This document shows positions 6,496-13,573 of a stretch of 21,665 nucleotides of DNA, one piece after another. Within the stretch, counting starts at the first letter, position 1. Each line of letters opens with the position of its first letter. Under the pieces are notes generated by a model. It made no database searches, had not been told where the DNA came from, and saw only the letters and a list, made by a program, of their open reading frames with translations. This DNA is from CAIWXH01 sp964555675 (GTDB lineage Bacteria; Chloroflexota; Chloroflexia; Chloroflexales; Chloroflexaceae): NCBI GenBank assembly GCA_964555675.1, contig CAZKTU010000099.1, positions 1-21,665 on the forward strand, written 5' to 3'. The position numbers and the translations under genes were made by a program.

Positions 6496-7827
6496 ATGAC
6501 ATCACAGCGCGCTGCGACTCACCAGCACGAGCTGGACGAGCTGTTCGAGGCCCTCGCGGAGGACGAGGGAGGCCTGCTCGACGCCAGCCTCGACCTGGTC
6601 GGCCCGCCCGCCCAGGAGGCCGCGGACGACGCCGACCTCGCGGGCGGCTTCCGCGCCAAGCTGGCCCTCGCGCCCCGCGTCTACCAGGTCGAGGCCCTGG
6701 AGGCCTGGCTCGCCGCCGCGGGCCGCGGCACGGTCATCCTGCCCACGGGCGCCGGCAAGACCATGCTCGCCATGATGGCCATGGAGCGCCTGCGCCTGCG
6801 CACCCTGATCGTCGTGCCCACCATCGAGCTGCTGCACCAGTGGCGCGCCGCCGCCGTCGAGCGCCTGGGCCTCAGCCCCGACAAGGTGGGCGTGGTGGGC
6901 GACGGGCGCCGCGAGCTGCGCCCCGTCACCGTGATCACCTACGCCTCGGCCAGCATGCCCGACGCGCCGATCGCCGGCTTCGGTCTGCTCGTCTGCGACG
7001 AAGCCCATCACCTGCCCGCCCCGGGCCACCGCATCATCGCCGAGCGCTGCGGCGCGCCCTATCGTCTCGGGCTCACCGCCACCCCCGAGCGGGGCGACGG
7101 CCAGGAGCAAGAGCTCTACCGGCTGATCGGCCCGCCCGTCTACAGGCGCGCCCCCGAAGAGCTGGCCGCCGAGGGCCACCTGGCCCGCTTCAAGCAGAAG
7201 CGCATTTTCGTCGACCTCTCGCCCGACGAGGCCCTGCGCTACGGGGCGCTCATGGGCGAGTGGAAGTGGTTCCTCGCCCGCAAGCGCGGCGCCCTGGCCC
7301 GCGGCGGCGACTTCTTCGGCGAGCTGATCCGCCGCAGCGGCAGCGACCCCGCCACCCGCAGCGCCCTGCGCGCCCACCACCAGGCCCGCATGATCGCCCT
7401 CAACGCTGAGGCCAAGATCGACGAGACCGCCCGCCTGCTCGCCCGCCACCGCGACGAGAAGGTGCTGATCTTCTCCGAGTACAACCTGCTGGTCGACCGC
7501 CTGAGCCGCTCCCTGGCCCTCCCCTCGCTCACCTACCGCACCCCTCCCGAGGAGCGACGCCTGACCCTCGAGCGCTTTCGCTCGGGGGCCTACAGCAAAC
7601 TCGCCGCCGGCCGCGTGCTCAACGAGGGCGTCGATGTCCCCGACGCGAGCGTCGCCATCGTGGTCAGCGGCAACAGCACCCCGCGCGAGCATATCCAGCG
7701 TCTCGGGCGGGTCATTCGCCCCAAGGCCCGCGAGGCCGTGCTCTACGAGCTGGTCACCAGGTACACCTCAGAGGTGGGCGCCTCGCGCCGCAGAAGGAGA
7801 TCGCCCGATGGCCTTCAAGACCAGTGA
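6496..7827 (+). CDS. XPB/Rad25-family SF2 DNA helicase, short form without a recognisable damage-recognition domain
   Basis: The 443-aa product has Walker A LPTGAGKT (82-89), DEAH at 168-171, motif III TAT (194-196), a thumb-like insert (about 255-300, with ARMIALNAEAKI), motif V-like LNEGVDVPDA and motif VI QRLGRVIRP (401-409). The pattern and the C-terminal AVLYELVTRYTSEV match archaeal XPB, a 3'-5' helicase that opens damaged DNA and pairs with Bax1. Two differences stand out. The first 55 residues are acidic and do not resemble the damage-recognition domain. The RED motif after TAT (archaeal TATFERED) reads TATPERGD, so Glu is Gly at residue 200. AAAGGTG lies 5 nt before the ATG. The last 20 bases overlap bax1, implying translational coupling. 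Confidence 0.92.
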   Translation: MTSQRAATHQHELDELFEALAEDEGGLLDASLDLVGPPAQEAADDADLAGGFRAKLALAPRVYQVEALEAWLAAAGRGTVILPTGAGKTMLAMMAMERLRLRTLIVVPTIELLHQWRAAAVERLGLSPDKVGVVGDGRRELRPVTVITYASASMPDAPIAGFGLLVCDEAHHLPAPGHRIIAERCGAPYRLGLTATPERGDGQEQELYRLIGPPVYRRAPEELAAEGHLARFKQKRIFVDLSPDEALRYGALMGEWKWFLARKRGALARGGDFFGELIRRSGSDPATRSALRAHHQARMIALNAEAKIDETARLLARHRDEKVLIFSEYNLLVDRLSRSLALPSLTYRTPPEERRLTLERFRSGAYSKLAAGRVLNEGVDVPDASVAIVVSGNSTPREHIQRLGRVIRPKAREAVLYELVTRYTSEVGASRRRRRSPDGLQDQ

Positions 7828-9403
7828 CTTCAAGAAGACCGCGCGCGGCGTCGGCGAGAGCCGCGCTATCTACCCGCACCAGATCCGCGACGACCGCCAC
7901 ACGGCCGCAATCGGCTTCGCCGTGGCCTACTTCGAGCGCATGGTCGGGCTCAGGCGGGCCGGCTTCGAGGCCGAGGCCCTGCTCGAGTTCTTCGGCGACC
8001 CGCGCCTCGCCCGCGGCCTGGTGGCCTGCCTGGCCCGCACCTACGCCTGGCGCAGCCTCGCCCTCGACGAGGCGCTCGGCGCCGAGGCCGCCGATGCCCT
8101 GGCTCGCGCCGGCATCGCCCGCCCCGCCGAGCTGCGCGCCGCCCTCTACGCCCTCGCCAACCGGCGCTTCGGCGGCTTCGTCGGCCCCGACGAGCGCCCG
8201 GCCGCCCTGCTGGCCCTCGCCGAAGAGCTTGCCGCCACGGCCACGGCGCGCCACGAGTGGGAGCAGCGCGACCAGCCGCAGCCAGGGCGGCTCACGCCCG
8301 AGCAGCTCGAGCGCGCCCTCACCCTCGACGCCGCCGACGAGCAGGTGCTGGTCAGGCTCGCCCCGCCCCCCGCGCCCGCCGAGGTGGTCGACCAGTACAA
8401 CTTCCACTCGCTCGAGACGGCCCTCTGCTACGCCGAGCGCGTGCGCCTGCGCCTGCACGGCCCGGTCTGGACAATGCTGCGCAGCGCCCACAACCTGGCG
8501 CGCCGCTACAGAGTCACCTACAGCGTGGGCGACCTGCCCGGCTCGCTCTTCGACAACCGCCTCGAGCTGACCCTCCACGGGCGGCGCGACGCCCTCGGCG
8601 GCTGGGGGCGCGCCGGGCGCCGCCTGGCCCGGGCGCTCCTCCGGCTGATGGCCGCCCACCCCGGCTGCGCCGTCGAGGGCGAGGCCCTGACCCACGTGGC
8701 CGGGCGCGGCGCGACCCTGCGCCTCGACGCCAGGGCTCTGGCGGTGCTGGGCGCGGGCGCGGCCAACGCGGCCCCCGCCGACGCGTGGGAGGACCAGTCG
8801 GCCGAGGAGCTGCAGCGGGCCTGGGGGCGCGCCCTCGTGCGCGGCCGCACCGCCGGCTGGCGTCTGAAGCGCGACCCCGAACCCCTGGTGGGCGGCGCCG
8901 CGCTGGTCGTGCCCGACTTCGCCCTGCGCCGGGGCACGGCGGGCATCGCCCTCTGCCTGGCGCCGGGGCGCGCCGCAGCCGAGGCCGTCGCCGCGGGGCT
9001 GGCGGGGGTCGGACGCACCGCCACCGCGGTCGTGCTCGCCCACGAGAGCGCCGCGCCCGCCCTCAAGGGCTGCAAAGCCCTGGTCGTCACCTACGCCGAG
9101 CGCCCGGCCGACGCCATCCCGCGGCTCGTGGCCGCCCTCGAGCGAGCCTGGCCCCGCGGCCTGCTGCTGATCAGGGCCGACCCCTGGGAGGATCTGGCCG
9201 CCCGCGTGGCCGCCGAGGGCTTCGTCGACGAGGTCACCGCGGCCAGCATGCTCGGCTGCAGCGCCGGCGAGGTGGCCGGCCAGCTGCGCCGCCGCGCCTA
9301 CCCCGGCCTCTTCGCCCTCCCGGGCCTCGGCGTCTGTGACCGCGAGGTCCTCGACGAGGTGCGCGATACCCTCACCCGCGGCGCCGAGGAGCGCGCGGCG
9401 TAA
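7808..9403 (+). CDS. bax1: DUF790/Bax1-family XPB partner protein with degenerate nuclease site
   Basis: The 531-aa product is placed in the Bax1 (DUF790) family by its overlap with an XPB gene, its length and its layout. An N-terminal helical part (about 1-150) precedes a middle domain with DQYNFHSLETALCYAERV (about 195-213) and LPGSLFDNRLELTLHG (243-258). The nuclease-like domain (about 330-450) has SAEELQRAW, GWRLKRDPEPL and VPDFALRR (D370). Family knowledge: Bax1 is a structure-specific nuclease that, with XPB, unwinds and incises damaged DNA. In typical members the PDF motif is followed by a strand bearing EIVGFWTPEY and a Lys. Here that strand reads GIALCLAPGRAAAEA, with no acidic residue or Lys. 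The ATG at 7808 is chosen because GAAGGAG lies 8 nt upstream. A winged-helix-like tail (about 460-525) follows. Confidence 0.82.
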   Translation: MAFKTSDFKKTARGVGESRAIYPHQIRDDRHTAAIGFAVAYFERMVGLRRAGFEAEALLEFFGDPRLARGLVACLARTYAWRSLALDEALGAEAADALARAGIARPAELRAALYALANRRFGGFVGPDERPAALLALAEELAATATARHEWEQRDQPQPGRLTPEQLERALTLDAADEQVLVRLAPPPAPAEVVDQYNFHSLETALCYAERVRLRLHGPVWTMLRSAHNLARRYRVTYSVGDLPGSLFDNRLELTLHGRRDALGGWGRAGRRLARALLRLMAAHPGCAVEGEALTHVAGRGATLRLDARALAVLGAGAANAAPADAWEDQSAEELQRAWGRALVRGRTAGWRLKRDPEPLVGGAALVVPDFALRRGTAGIALCLAPGRAAAEAVAAGLAGVGRTATAVVLAHESAAPALKGCKALVVTYAERPADAIPRLVAALERAWPRGLLLIRADPWEDLAARVAAEGFVDEVTAASMLGCSAGEVAGQLRRRAYPGLFALPGLGVCDREVLDEVRDTLTRGAEERAA

Positions 9404-9423
9404 GGGCGCAGCATGCTGCGCCC
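9404..9423. terminator. 20-bp perfect palindrome between convergent genes
   Basis: GGGCGCAGCATGCTGCGCCC follows the bax1 stop directly and lies 18 nt before the stop of the convergent ScyD-like gene. It can form a strong hairpin in either transcript. There is no T-run on either side, so it is not a classical intrinsic terminator; a role as a bidirectional end signal or mRNA stabiliser is inferred from position. Confidence 0.5.
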
Positions 9424-9441
9424 AAGCAAGCCTGAGACTCG

Positions 9442-10584
9442 TCAGCGCTCGATGCGAACAATCTGCCCCTGCCCGGGGAAGACACTATAGTTGGCGATGT
9501 AGATCGCGTCCTTGCCCACGAGGAGGCCGCCGGGCGCCACCAGCCCGTCGGAGGCGAGCACCGTCTGGGTCTTGCTTTCCCCGGCGACCCGCACCAGACG
9601 CCCCGCGGGCGGCCCTGCCTGGGCGGCGAGCAGACTGTCCTTGGCGATCTCCAGGACGTACAGATCGCCCTGCTTGTCAAAGGCAATATCGATGATATTG
9701 GTGAAGCCGCTCGCGTAGACCACCGCTTCGCCGTTGGCCCCGATTCGATAGACGCTCGCCCCGCCGACAGGGAAGGGGAAGCCGGTGAGCTGGCCGACAT
9801 AGACCGCCCCGTCGGGGCCGACTGCCGCGCTGTTGGGCACCGCCTGCATGGGGATCTGCCCCCCGGGCGGCTGCGGCTGGAGGAAGGGCGGCGCCGCGAC
9901 CAGGCGGCTCGGCAGCATGGTCGAGACCTGCATCCTGCCGTCGCCGTCCACGGCGGTCAAGGTGTTGGAGCCGGCGTCGACGACGAACAGCCGGCCCGCC
10001 CGCCGCACGAGGGCGTACGGGTTACTGTCCGCGCCCTCGCCGTCCACGTCGTTCGCCACCTCGAAGGCGGCCAGGTCGCCCAGGGGCTGCGGCGCCTCGC
10101 CCGAGCGCACGCTGACCACATGGCCGAGCAGCGCCGCCCCCGAGCCCAGAGCCGCCCGAACGGTGGGCGTGCCGCCCAGACCCATGGCGACATAGTAGCG
10201 GTTCCCGTCGACGGCGAGGTCGTGGGGGCCGGTCGCGTTGAAGCCGGGCGGGTCGGCCAGCGCCAGCGAGGGCAGGCCGCTCACCACGCGCTCGACCGCG
10301 CCGGTGCTGATCTGCACCCTGGCGATCGCCCCGCTGTTGCCCAGACAGGCTTTGCCCTCGGGCCCATCGAAGCACGGGCTGCTGCCGCCCGCCCCCGCCT
10401 CGGCCACCAGGATGGCGCTCTCGCCCGAGGTGAAGGCCAGCCCACGCGGGTTGCTCAGGCCCGTCGCGACGACCTGCAGGGACGATGTCTGCTGCAGACT
10501 CCGGGCCGCCGCCGGCGTCGCCCAGCTCGCCAGTGCCAAGACCAGGGTCAGGGCCAACACTCCGAGCAATGGTCGCACATGCAT
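9442..10584 (-). CDS. Secreted ScyD/ScyE-family beta-propeller protein
   Basis: From the ATG at 10584 the product has 380 residues. It has a clear Sec signal peptide (LLGVLALTLVLALASWATPAAA, about 5-27), then SLQVVATGLSNPRGLAF and repeated propeller blades with motifs such as GPDGAVYVGQLTGFPF, IIDIAFDKQGDLYVLEI and GGLLVGKDAIYIANY. This is the NHL-like pattern of the ScyD/ScyE family, named after scytonemin-cluster proteins of cyanobacteria but found in many bacteria with unknown function. A frame 18 codons longer exists, but AGAGGAA lies 6 nt before the chosen ATG and the signal peptide starts properly there. It is convergent with bax1 and has its own promoter at 10759-10788. Confidence 0.88.
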   Translation of the reverse strand: MHVRPLLGVLALTLVLALASWATPAAARSLQQTSSLQVVATGLSNPRGLAFTSGESAILVAEAGAGGSSPCFDGPEGKACLGNSGAIARVQISTGAVERVVSGLPSLALADPPGFNATGPHDLAVDGNRYYVAMGLGGTPTVRAALGSGAALLGHVVSVRSGEAPQPLGDLAAFEVANDVDGEGADSNPYALVRRAGRLFVVDAGSNTLTAVDGDGRMQVSTMLPSRLVAAPPFLQPQPPGGQIPMQAVPNSAAVGPDGAVYVGQLTGFPFPVGGASVYRIGANGEAVVYASGFTNIIDIAFDKQGDLYVLEIAKDSLLAAQAGPPAGRLVRVAGESKTQTVLASDGLVAPGGLLVGKDAIYIANYSVFPGQGQIVRIER

Positions 10585-10758
10585 TGTCTGTTCCTCTTGG
10601 TCACACAGTCGCTTAGACACCAGATGGCACACCACCACCCTGGGTTAACCGACCAGGCTGGAGGCAGGTGTGCGTGATCCGAGGAAGGGGGTAGCGCCGT
10701 GGAGGATGTGCCGAGGTGTGGGGTCTGGCCTGGTTTTGGGGCAGCAGCAGGCGTAACG

Positions 10759-10788
10759 AGTATAGTCAGGCGAGGCGCGCGGAGTCAA
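10759..10788 (-). promoter_or_regulatory. Promoter of the ScyD-like gene
   Basis: On the minus strand TTGACT (10783-10788), an 18-bp spacer and TATACT (10759-10764) lie upstream of the gene. The predicted start near 10752 gives an untranslated leader of about 165 nt before the ATG at 10584. I recognise no riboswitch in that leader. It is divergent from the glycosyltransferase promoter. Confidence 0.65.
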
Positions 10789-10851
10789 GATTAGGAATAG
10801 TTAAATGCGGCAGCCGGGCCGGAGGCAAGGAGAGGGCACAGCGATCGGCGG

Positions 10852-10857
10852 TATACT
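10852..10857 (+). promoter_or_regulatory. -10 box of a probably leaderless glycosyltransferase gene
   Basis: TATACT ends 6 nt before the ATG at 10864, so transcription would begin at the start codon itself. There is no Shine-Dalgarno in the 6 nt between and no clear -35. The spacing is identical to that of the PolX-like gene at the left edge. Confidence 0.5.
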
Positions 10858-10863
10858 GCGCCC

Positions 10864-12132
10864 ATGCGCATTCTCATCCCCAGCGACGTCTTCCCGCCCG
10901 ACGGCAAGGGCGGCGCCGCGTGGAGCAGCCACGCCCTCGCCAGGGCCCTGCTGGCCCGCGGCCACAGCGTGAGCGCGATCGTGCCCGCCCGCGGCCGCCG
11001 GGGCGTCGCGCCCTTCGACGCCCTCGGCGTCCCGGCCCTGCGGGTGGGCTATAGTGCGCCGCGCCTGCCGATCGTCCAGAACTACTTCCGCCACGAGCTG
11101 CTCTGGCGACCCTATGCCCGCGCGATCGTCGCCGAGGCCAGGCGCGGCCCGCCCCCCGACGTGATCCACGCCCAACATGTGCAGGCCGCCCCCGCCGCCG
11201 TACTCGCGGGGCGCGAGCTCGGCGCGCCGGTCGTGGTAACCGTGCGCGACCACTGGCCCTGGGACTACTTCGCCACAGGCCTCCACGGCGACCGCCTACC
11301 CTACCACCGCCCCGGCTGGCCGGGCCTCGCCACCGACCTGTTCGCCCGCCTGGGGCCGCTGCAGGGCGCCGCGGCCCTGCCCGCCATCCCCTACATGCTG
11401 GCCCACCTGCGCCGCAGGGCGGCCTTCCTGGCCCAGGCCGACGCCGTGATCGCGTGCAGCCACTATATCGCCGGCCGTCTGCGCGGCATCGTCGCCCCCG
11501 AGCGCATCCACGTGCTCCACCACATGGTCGACATCGCCGCCAACACCGCCGCAGCGGCGCCGCCCCCGGCCAGCACCTGGGAGGGCGCCCTGCTGCTCTT
11601 CGCCGGCAAGCTCGAGCCCAACAAGGGGGCGGGGCTGCTGCCGGCGATCTTCCGCGCCCTGCGCGATACAGGGCCGGCCCAGACGCCCTTCACCCTGGTC
11701 ATCGCCGGCGACGGGGCCCTGCGCGGACGCCTCACGACCGAGCTTGGCGCCCTGGGCGTGAACACACGCTTCCTCGACTGGGCCGGGCACGACGAGACTC
11801 TGCGCCTGATGGCGCGCTGCGACCTGCTGCTCTTCCCCTCGGCCTGGGGCGAGCCCCTCAGCCGGGTGCTGTTGGAGGCGGCGGCCCTCGGCGCGCCAAT
11901 CCTGGCCATGCCTACGGGGGGCACGCCCGACATTATTGCCGACGGCGTCACCGGGGCCCTGGCGTGTACCCCGCAGGCCTTCGCCGCGCGGCTGGCCGAG
12001 CTGCTCGCCCGCCCCGAGCAGCGCGAGCGCCTTGGGGCCGCGGCCCTGGCGGCGGCGCGCCGGCGCTTCGACGTGCCCGCCGTCATCCCTCAGTACGAGG
12101 CACTCTACACCAGCCTCGCCGGTACTAGCTAA
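10864..12132 (+). CDS. Family 4 glycosyltransferase (GT-B fold)
   Basis: The 422-aa product shows the GT4 layout. The N-terminal Rossmann domain starts MRILIPSDVFPPDGKGGAAW, with the glycine-rich acceptor loop. The C-terminal domain has LLFAGKLEPNKGAGLL (about 238-255), VIAGDGALRG and the E-x7-E signature EPLSRVLLE, followed by GTPDIIADGVTG. These enzymes transfer a sugar from a nucleotide donor to a lipid, glycan or metabolite in the cytoplasm, retaining the anomeric configuration. The acceptor cannot be predicted, as no other polysaccharide gene lies nearby. The ATG at 10864 directly precedes the conserved first strand, so the start is firm. A heme oxygenase gene with a separate promoter follows. 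Confidence 0.92.
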   Translation: MRILIPSDVFPPDGKGGAAWSSHALARALLARGHSVSAIVPARGRRGVAPFDALGVPALRVGYSAPRLPIVQNYFRHELLWRPYARAIVAEARRGPPPDVIHAQHVQAAPAAVLAGRELGAPVVVTVRDHWPWDYFATGLHGDRLPYHRPGWPGLATDLFARLGPLQGAAALPAIPYMLAHLRRRAAFLAQADAVIACSHYIAGRLRGIVAPERIHVLHHMVDIAANTAAAAPPPASTWEGALLLFAGKLEPNKGAGLLPAIFRALRDTGPAQTPFTLVIAGDGALRGRLTTELGALGVNTRFLDWAGHDETLRLMARCDLLLFPSAWGEPLSRVLLEAAALGAPILAMPTGGTPDIIADGVTGALACTPQAFAARLAELLARPEQRERLGAAALAAARRRFDVPAVIPQYEALYTSLAGTS

Positions 12133-12151
12133 GGTGGGACCACGGGGTCTA

Positions 12152-12180
12152 TTCACGCTCATTGCGAGACAGCGTATGAT
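12152..12180 (+). promoter_or_regulatory. Putative promoter of the heme oxygenase gene
   Basis: TTCACG at 12152-12157, a 17-bp spacer and TATGAT at 12175-12180 lie in the gap between the glycosyltransferase and the heme oxygenase. The leader would be about 60 nt. The -35 matches four of six consensus bases. Confidence 0.45.
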
Positions 12181-12249
12181 ACAGTCCAGGTGGCCGCTCT
12201 CATCATCCCCGCCCCACCTCCACCCCATCACACCACAAGAGGGACTGCT

Positions 12250-12879
12250 ATGCTGATGACCACCCTACGCGAAGAGACAAGCTCGTACCACGCGCGCCTC
12301 GAGCGCAGCCCGCTGCTGCGCGGACTGGTGGGCGCCGAGCTCTCGCACCGCTTCTACGCCGCGGTCCTCGGGGCCAACTACGGCTTCTACGCGCCCCTCG
12401 AGGCCCGGCTGCTGGCCGCCGCCGACTGGCCCAGCCTGGGCTTCGACCTCGGCGAGCGCCTGAAGACGCCCATGCTCGAGGCCGACCTCGCGAGCTTCGG
12501 CCTCGAGGGCGAGCTCCTGCGCGCCCTGCCCCAGTGCGAGGCCCTGCCGCGCATCCCCAATCTGTACGCCGCCCTCGGGGCCATGTATGTGCTGGAGGGG
12601 TCGACCCTGGGCGGGCAACTCGTCGCCCGGCAACTCGCCACGAGCCTGGCGATCGGGCCGGCCAGCGGGGCCGCCTTCTACAGCAGCTACCGCGCCCGCG
12701 TCGGCCCGATGTGGCAGCGCTTCAGAGCCTTCGTCGAGGCCTACGGGTCGGCCCACGAGGACGCGGTGATCGCCGCCGCCTCGGCCACCTTCGCGGCCCT
12801 CGAAGCCTGGTACGACGCCAGCTACAAAGCCATCGCCGCCGCACGCCTGCTCGCCCCCCAGTACGCAATGGCGGATTAA
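12250..12879 (+). CDS. Biliverdin-producing heme oxygenase
   Basis: The 209-aa product, from the ATG at 12250 (AGAGGG 6 nt upstream), starts LMTTLREETSSYHARLER, with the proximal heme ligand H14 in the usual place. The distal-helix signature YVLEGSTLGG at 113-122 is the hallmark of bacterial HO-1-like enzymes of the BphO type. They cleave heme with O2 and electrons to biliverdin, Fe2+ and CO, either to supply bilin to a bacteriophytochrome or to recover iron. No phytochrome gene lies in the window, so neither role is favoured. An upstream in-frame start at 12190 would add a Pro/His-rich stretch unlike the family. It is convergent with cvpA, 23 nt away. Confidence 0.93.
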   Translation: MLMTTLREETSSYHARLERSPLLRGLVGAELSHRFYAAVLGANYGFYAPLEARLLAAADWPSLGFDLGERLKTPMLEADLASFGLEGELLRALPQCEALPRIPNLYAALGAMYVLEGSTLGGQLVARQLATSLAIGPASGAAFYSSYRARVGPMWQRFRAFVEAYGSAHEDAVIAAASATFAALEAWYDASYKAIAAARLLAPQYAMAD

Positions 12880-12902
12880 GGCCCCAGAGAGCCTACGGGC
12901 CC

Positions 12903-13409
12903 CTACCCGCCGAACGTCGAGCGCAGGGCGGCCTGGAAGAACTCGGGCAGAACGCCATTGAAGACCCCGCCGATGCGCAGCAGGGGCTGGGCCAGGGCCG
13001 AGGTCGCCACGGCGTCGGACCATGCGCCGAGGGGGAAGGCGACCATGCCCACGAGCAGGGCCGCGGCCGCCAGGGTCGCCTGCACGAGGCCGAGCACGCC
13101 GCCGAGCAGGTGGTCGAGCCAGCCGAGGAAGAGCAGCCCCACGAAGATGCGCAGGGCCGAGGCGATCAGGCTGGCCCCCGCGCTCACCAGCAGCAGCACG
13201 CCCAGGAAGCCGATCGCCCCTGCCAGCAGCGGGTCGGCGATGAACGAGCTGAGCCAGCCCGCCACATCGGGCCCGTAGCGCCCCGCGGCGGCCACGCCCA
13301 CAATCAGGCCCACGATCGAGAGGATCTGCCGAATCAGGCCCCAGTAGATCCCGAGGAAGAAGAAGACCCCGGCCCCGAATATGAGCGCGTAGTCGAGATT
13401 ATTCAGCAT
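12903..13409 (-). CDS. cvpA: CvpA-family membrane protein
   Basis: The 168-aa product begins MLNNLDYALIFGAGVFFFLGIYWGLIRQI, matching the CvpA start (short N-terminus, TM1, then a G.IRG-like turn). It has four hydrophobic segments at about 8-27, 28-50, 62-85 and 98-125. The family was named for colicin V production and is linked to envelope stress resistance; its biochemical role is unsettled. It is shorter than CvpA proteins with C-terminal peptidase or coiled-coil additions and looks complete. The upstream MBL-hydrolase gene on the same strand is separated by a terminator-like hairpin, so cvpA probably has its own promoter, which I cannot place firmly. Confidence 0.85.
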   Translation of the reverse strand: MLNNLDYALIFGAGVFFFLGIYWGLIRQILSIVGLIVGVAAAGRYGPDVAGWLSSFIADPLLAGAIGFLGVLLLVSAGASLIASALRIFVGLLFLGWLDHLLGGVLGLVQATLAAAALLVGMVAFPLGAWSDAVATSALAQPLLRIGGVFNGVLPEFFQAALRSTFGG

Positions 13410-13419
13410 CGTTGCTCTA

Positions 13420-13456
13420 GAGACAGAAAGCAGGAGGGTCGTCGGCGCCCTCCTGC
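13420..13456 (-). terminator. Intrinsic terminator after the MBL-hydrolase gene
   Basis: A 9-bp perfect stem, GCAGGAGGG (13430-13438) and CCCTCCTGC (13448-13456), has a 9-nt loop and is followed on the minus strand by a TTTCTGTCTC tract. It lies between the MBL hydrolase stop at 13574 and the cvpA start at 13409. Confidence 0.65.
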
Positions 13457-13573
13457 TCGATGGTAGTACACATTCTTTTCCGACTGAGCCTTAATAGAAC
13501 GCCGCCGACCGCGGAATTGTTTCGGTCTGCCGGCTCGCCCCGCAACATCCGCTCAGCACCATCAGGTGAGACA

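Noticed and set aside
6287..6505. Two small opposing open frames of about 70 codons between the HhH gene and xpb
   Set aside because: They are translations of the CACGAAG inverted-repeat element (TTKTTK- and FTTKGTKNTK-type peptides), a well-known source of false genes.
6502..7692. 396-codon minus-strand frame opposite xpb
   Set aside because: A shadow with a Gly/Ala/Gln/Val-biased composition; all helicase motifs are on the plus strand.
7634..7807. N-terminal extension of the Bax1-like protein inside xpb
   Set aside because: The first 58 codons lie in another frame of the helicase C-terminus and read as Arg/Ser/Pro noise. A good ribosome site and the conserved start are at 7808.
9442..12879. 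A scytonemin or phytochrome pigment cluster from the ScyD-like and heme oxygenase genes
   Set aside because: The two genes are on opposite strands with separate promoters and a glycosyltransferase gene between them. No scytonemin enzymes or phytochrome genes are present, so the proximity does not support a pathway.
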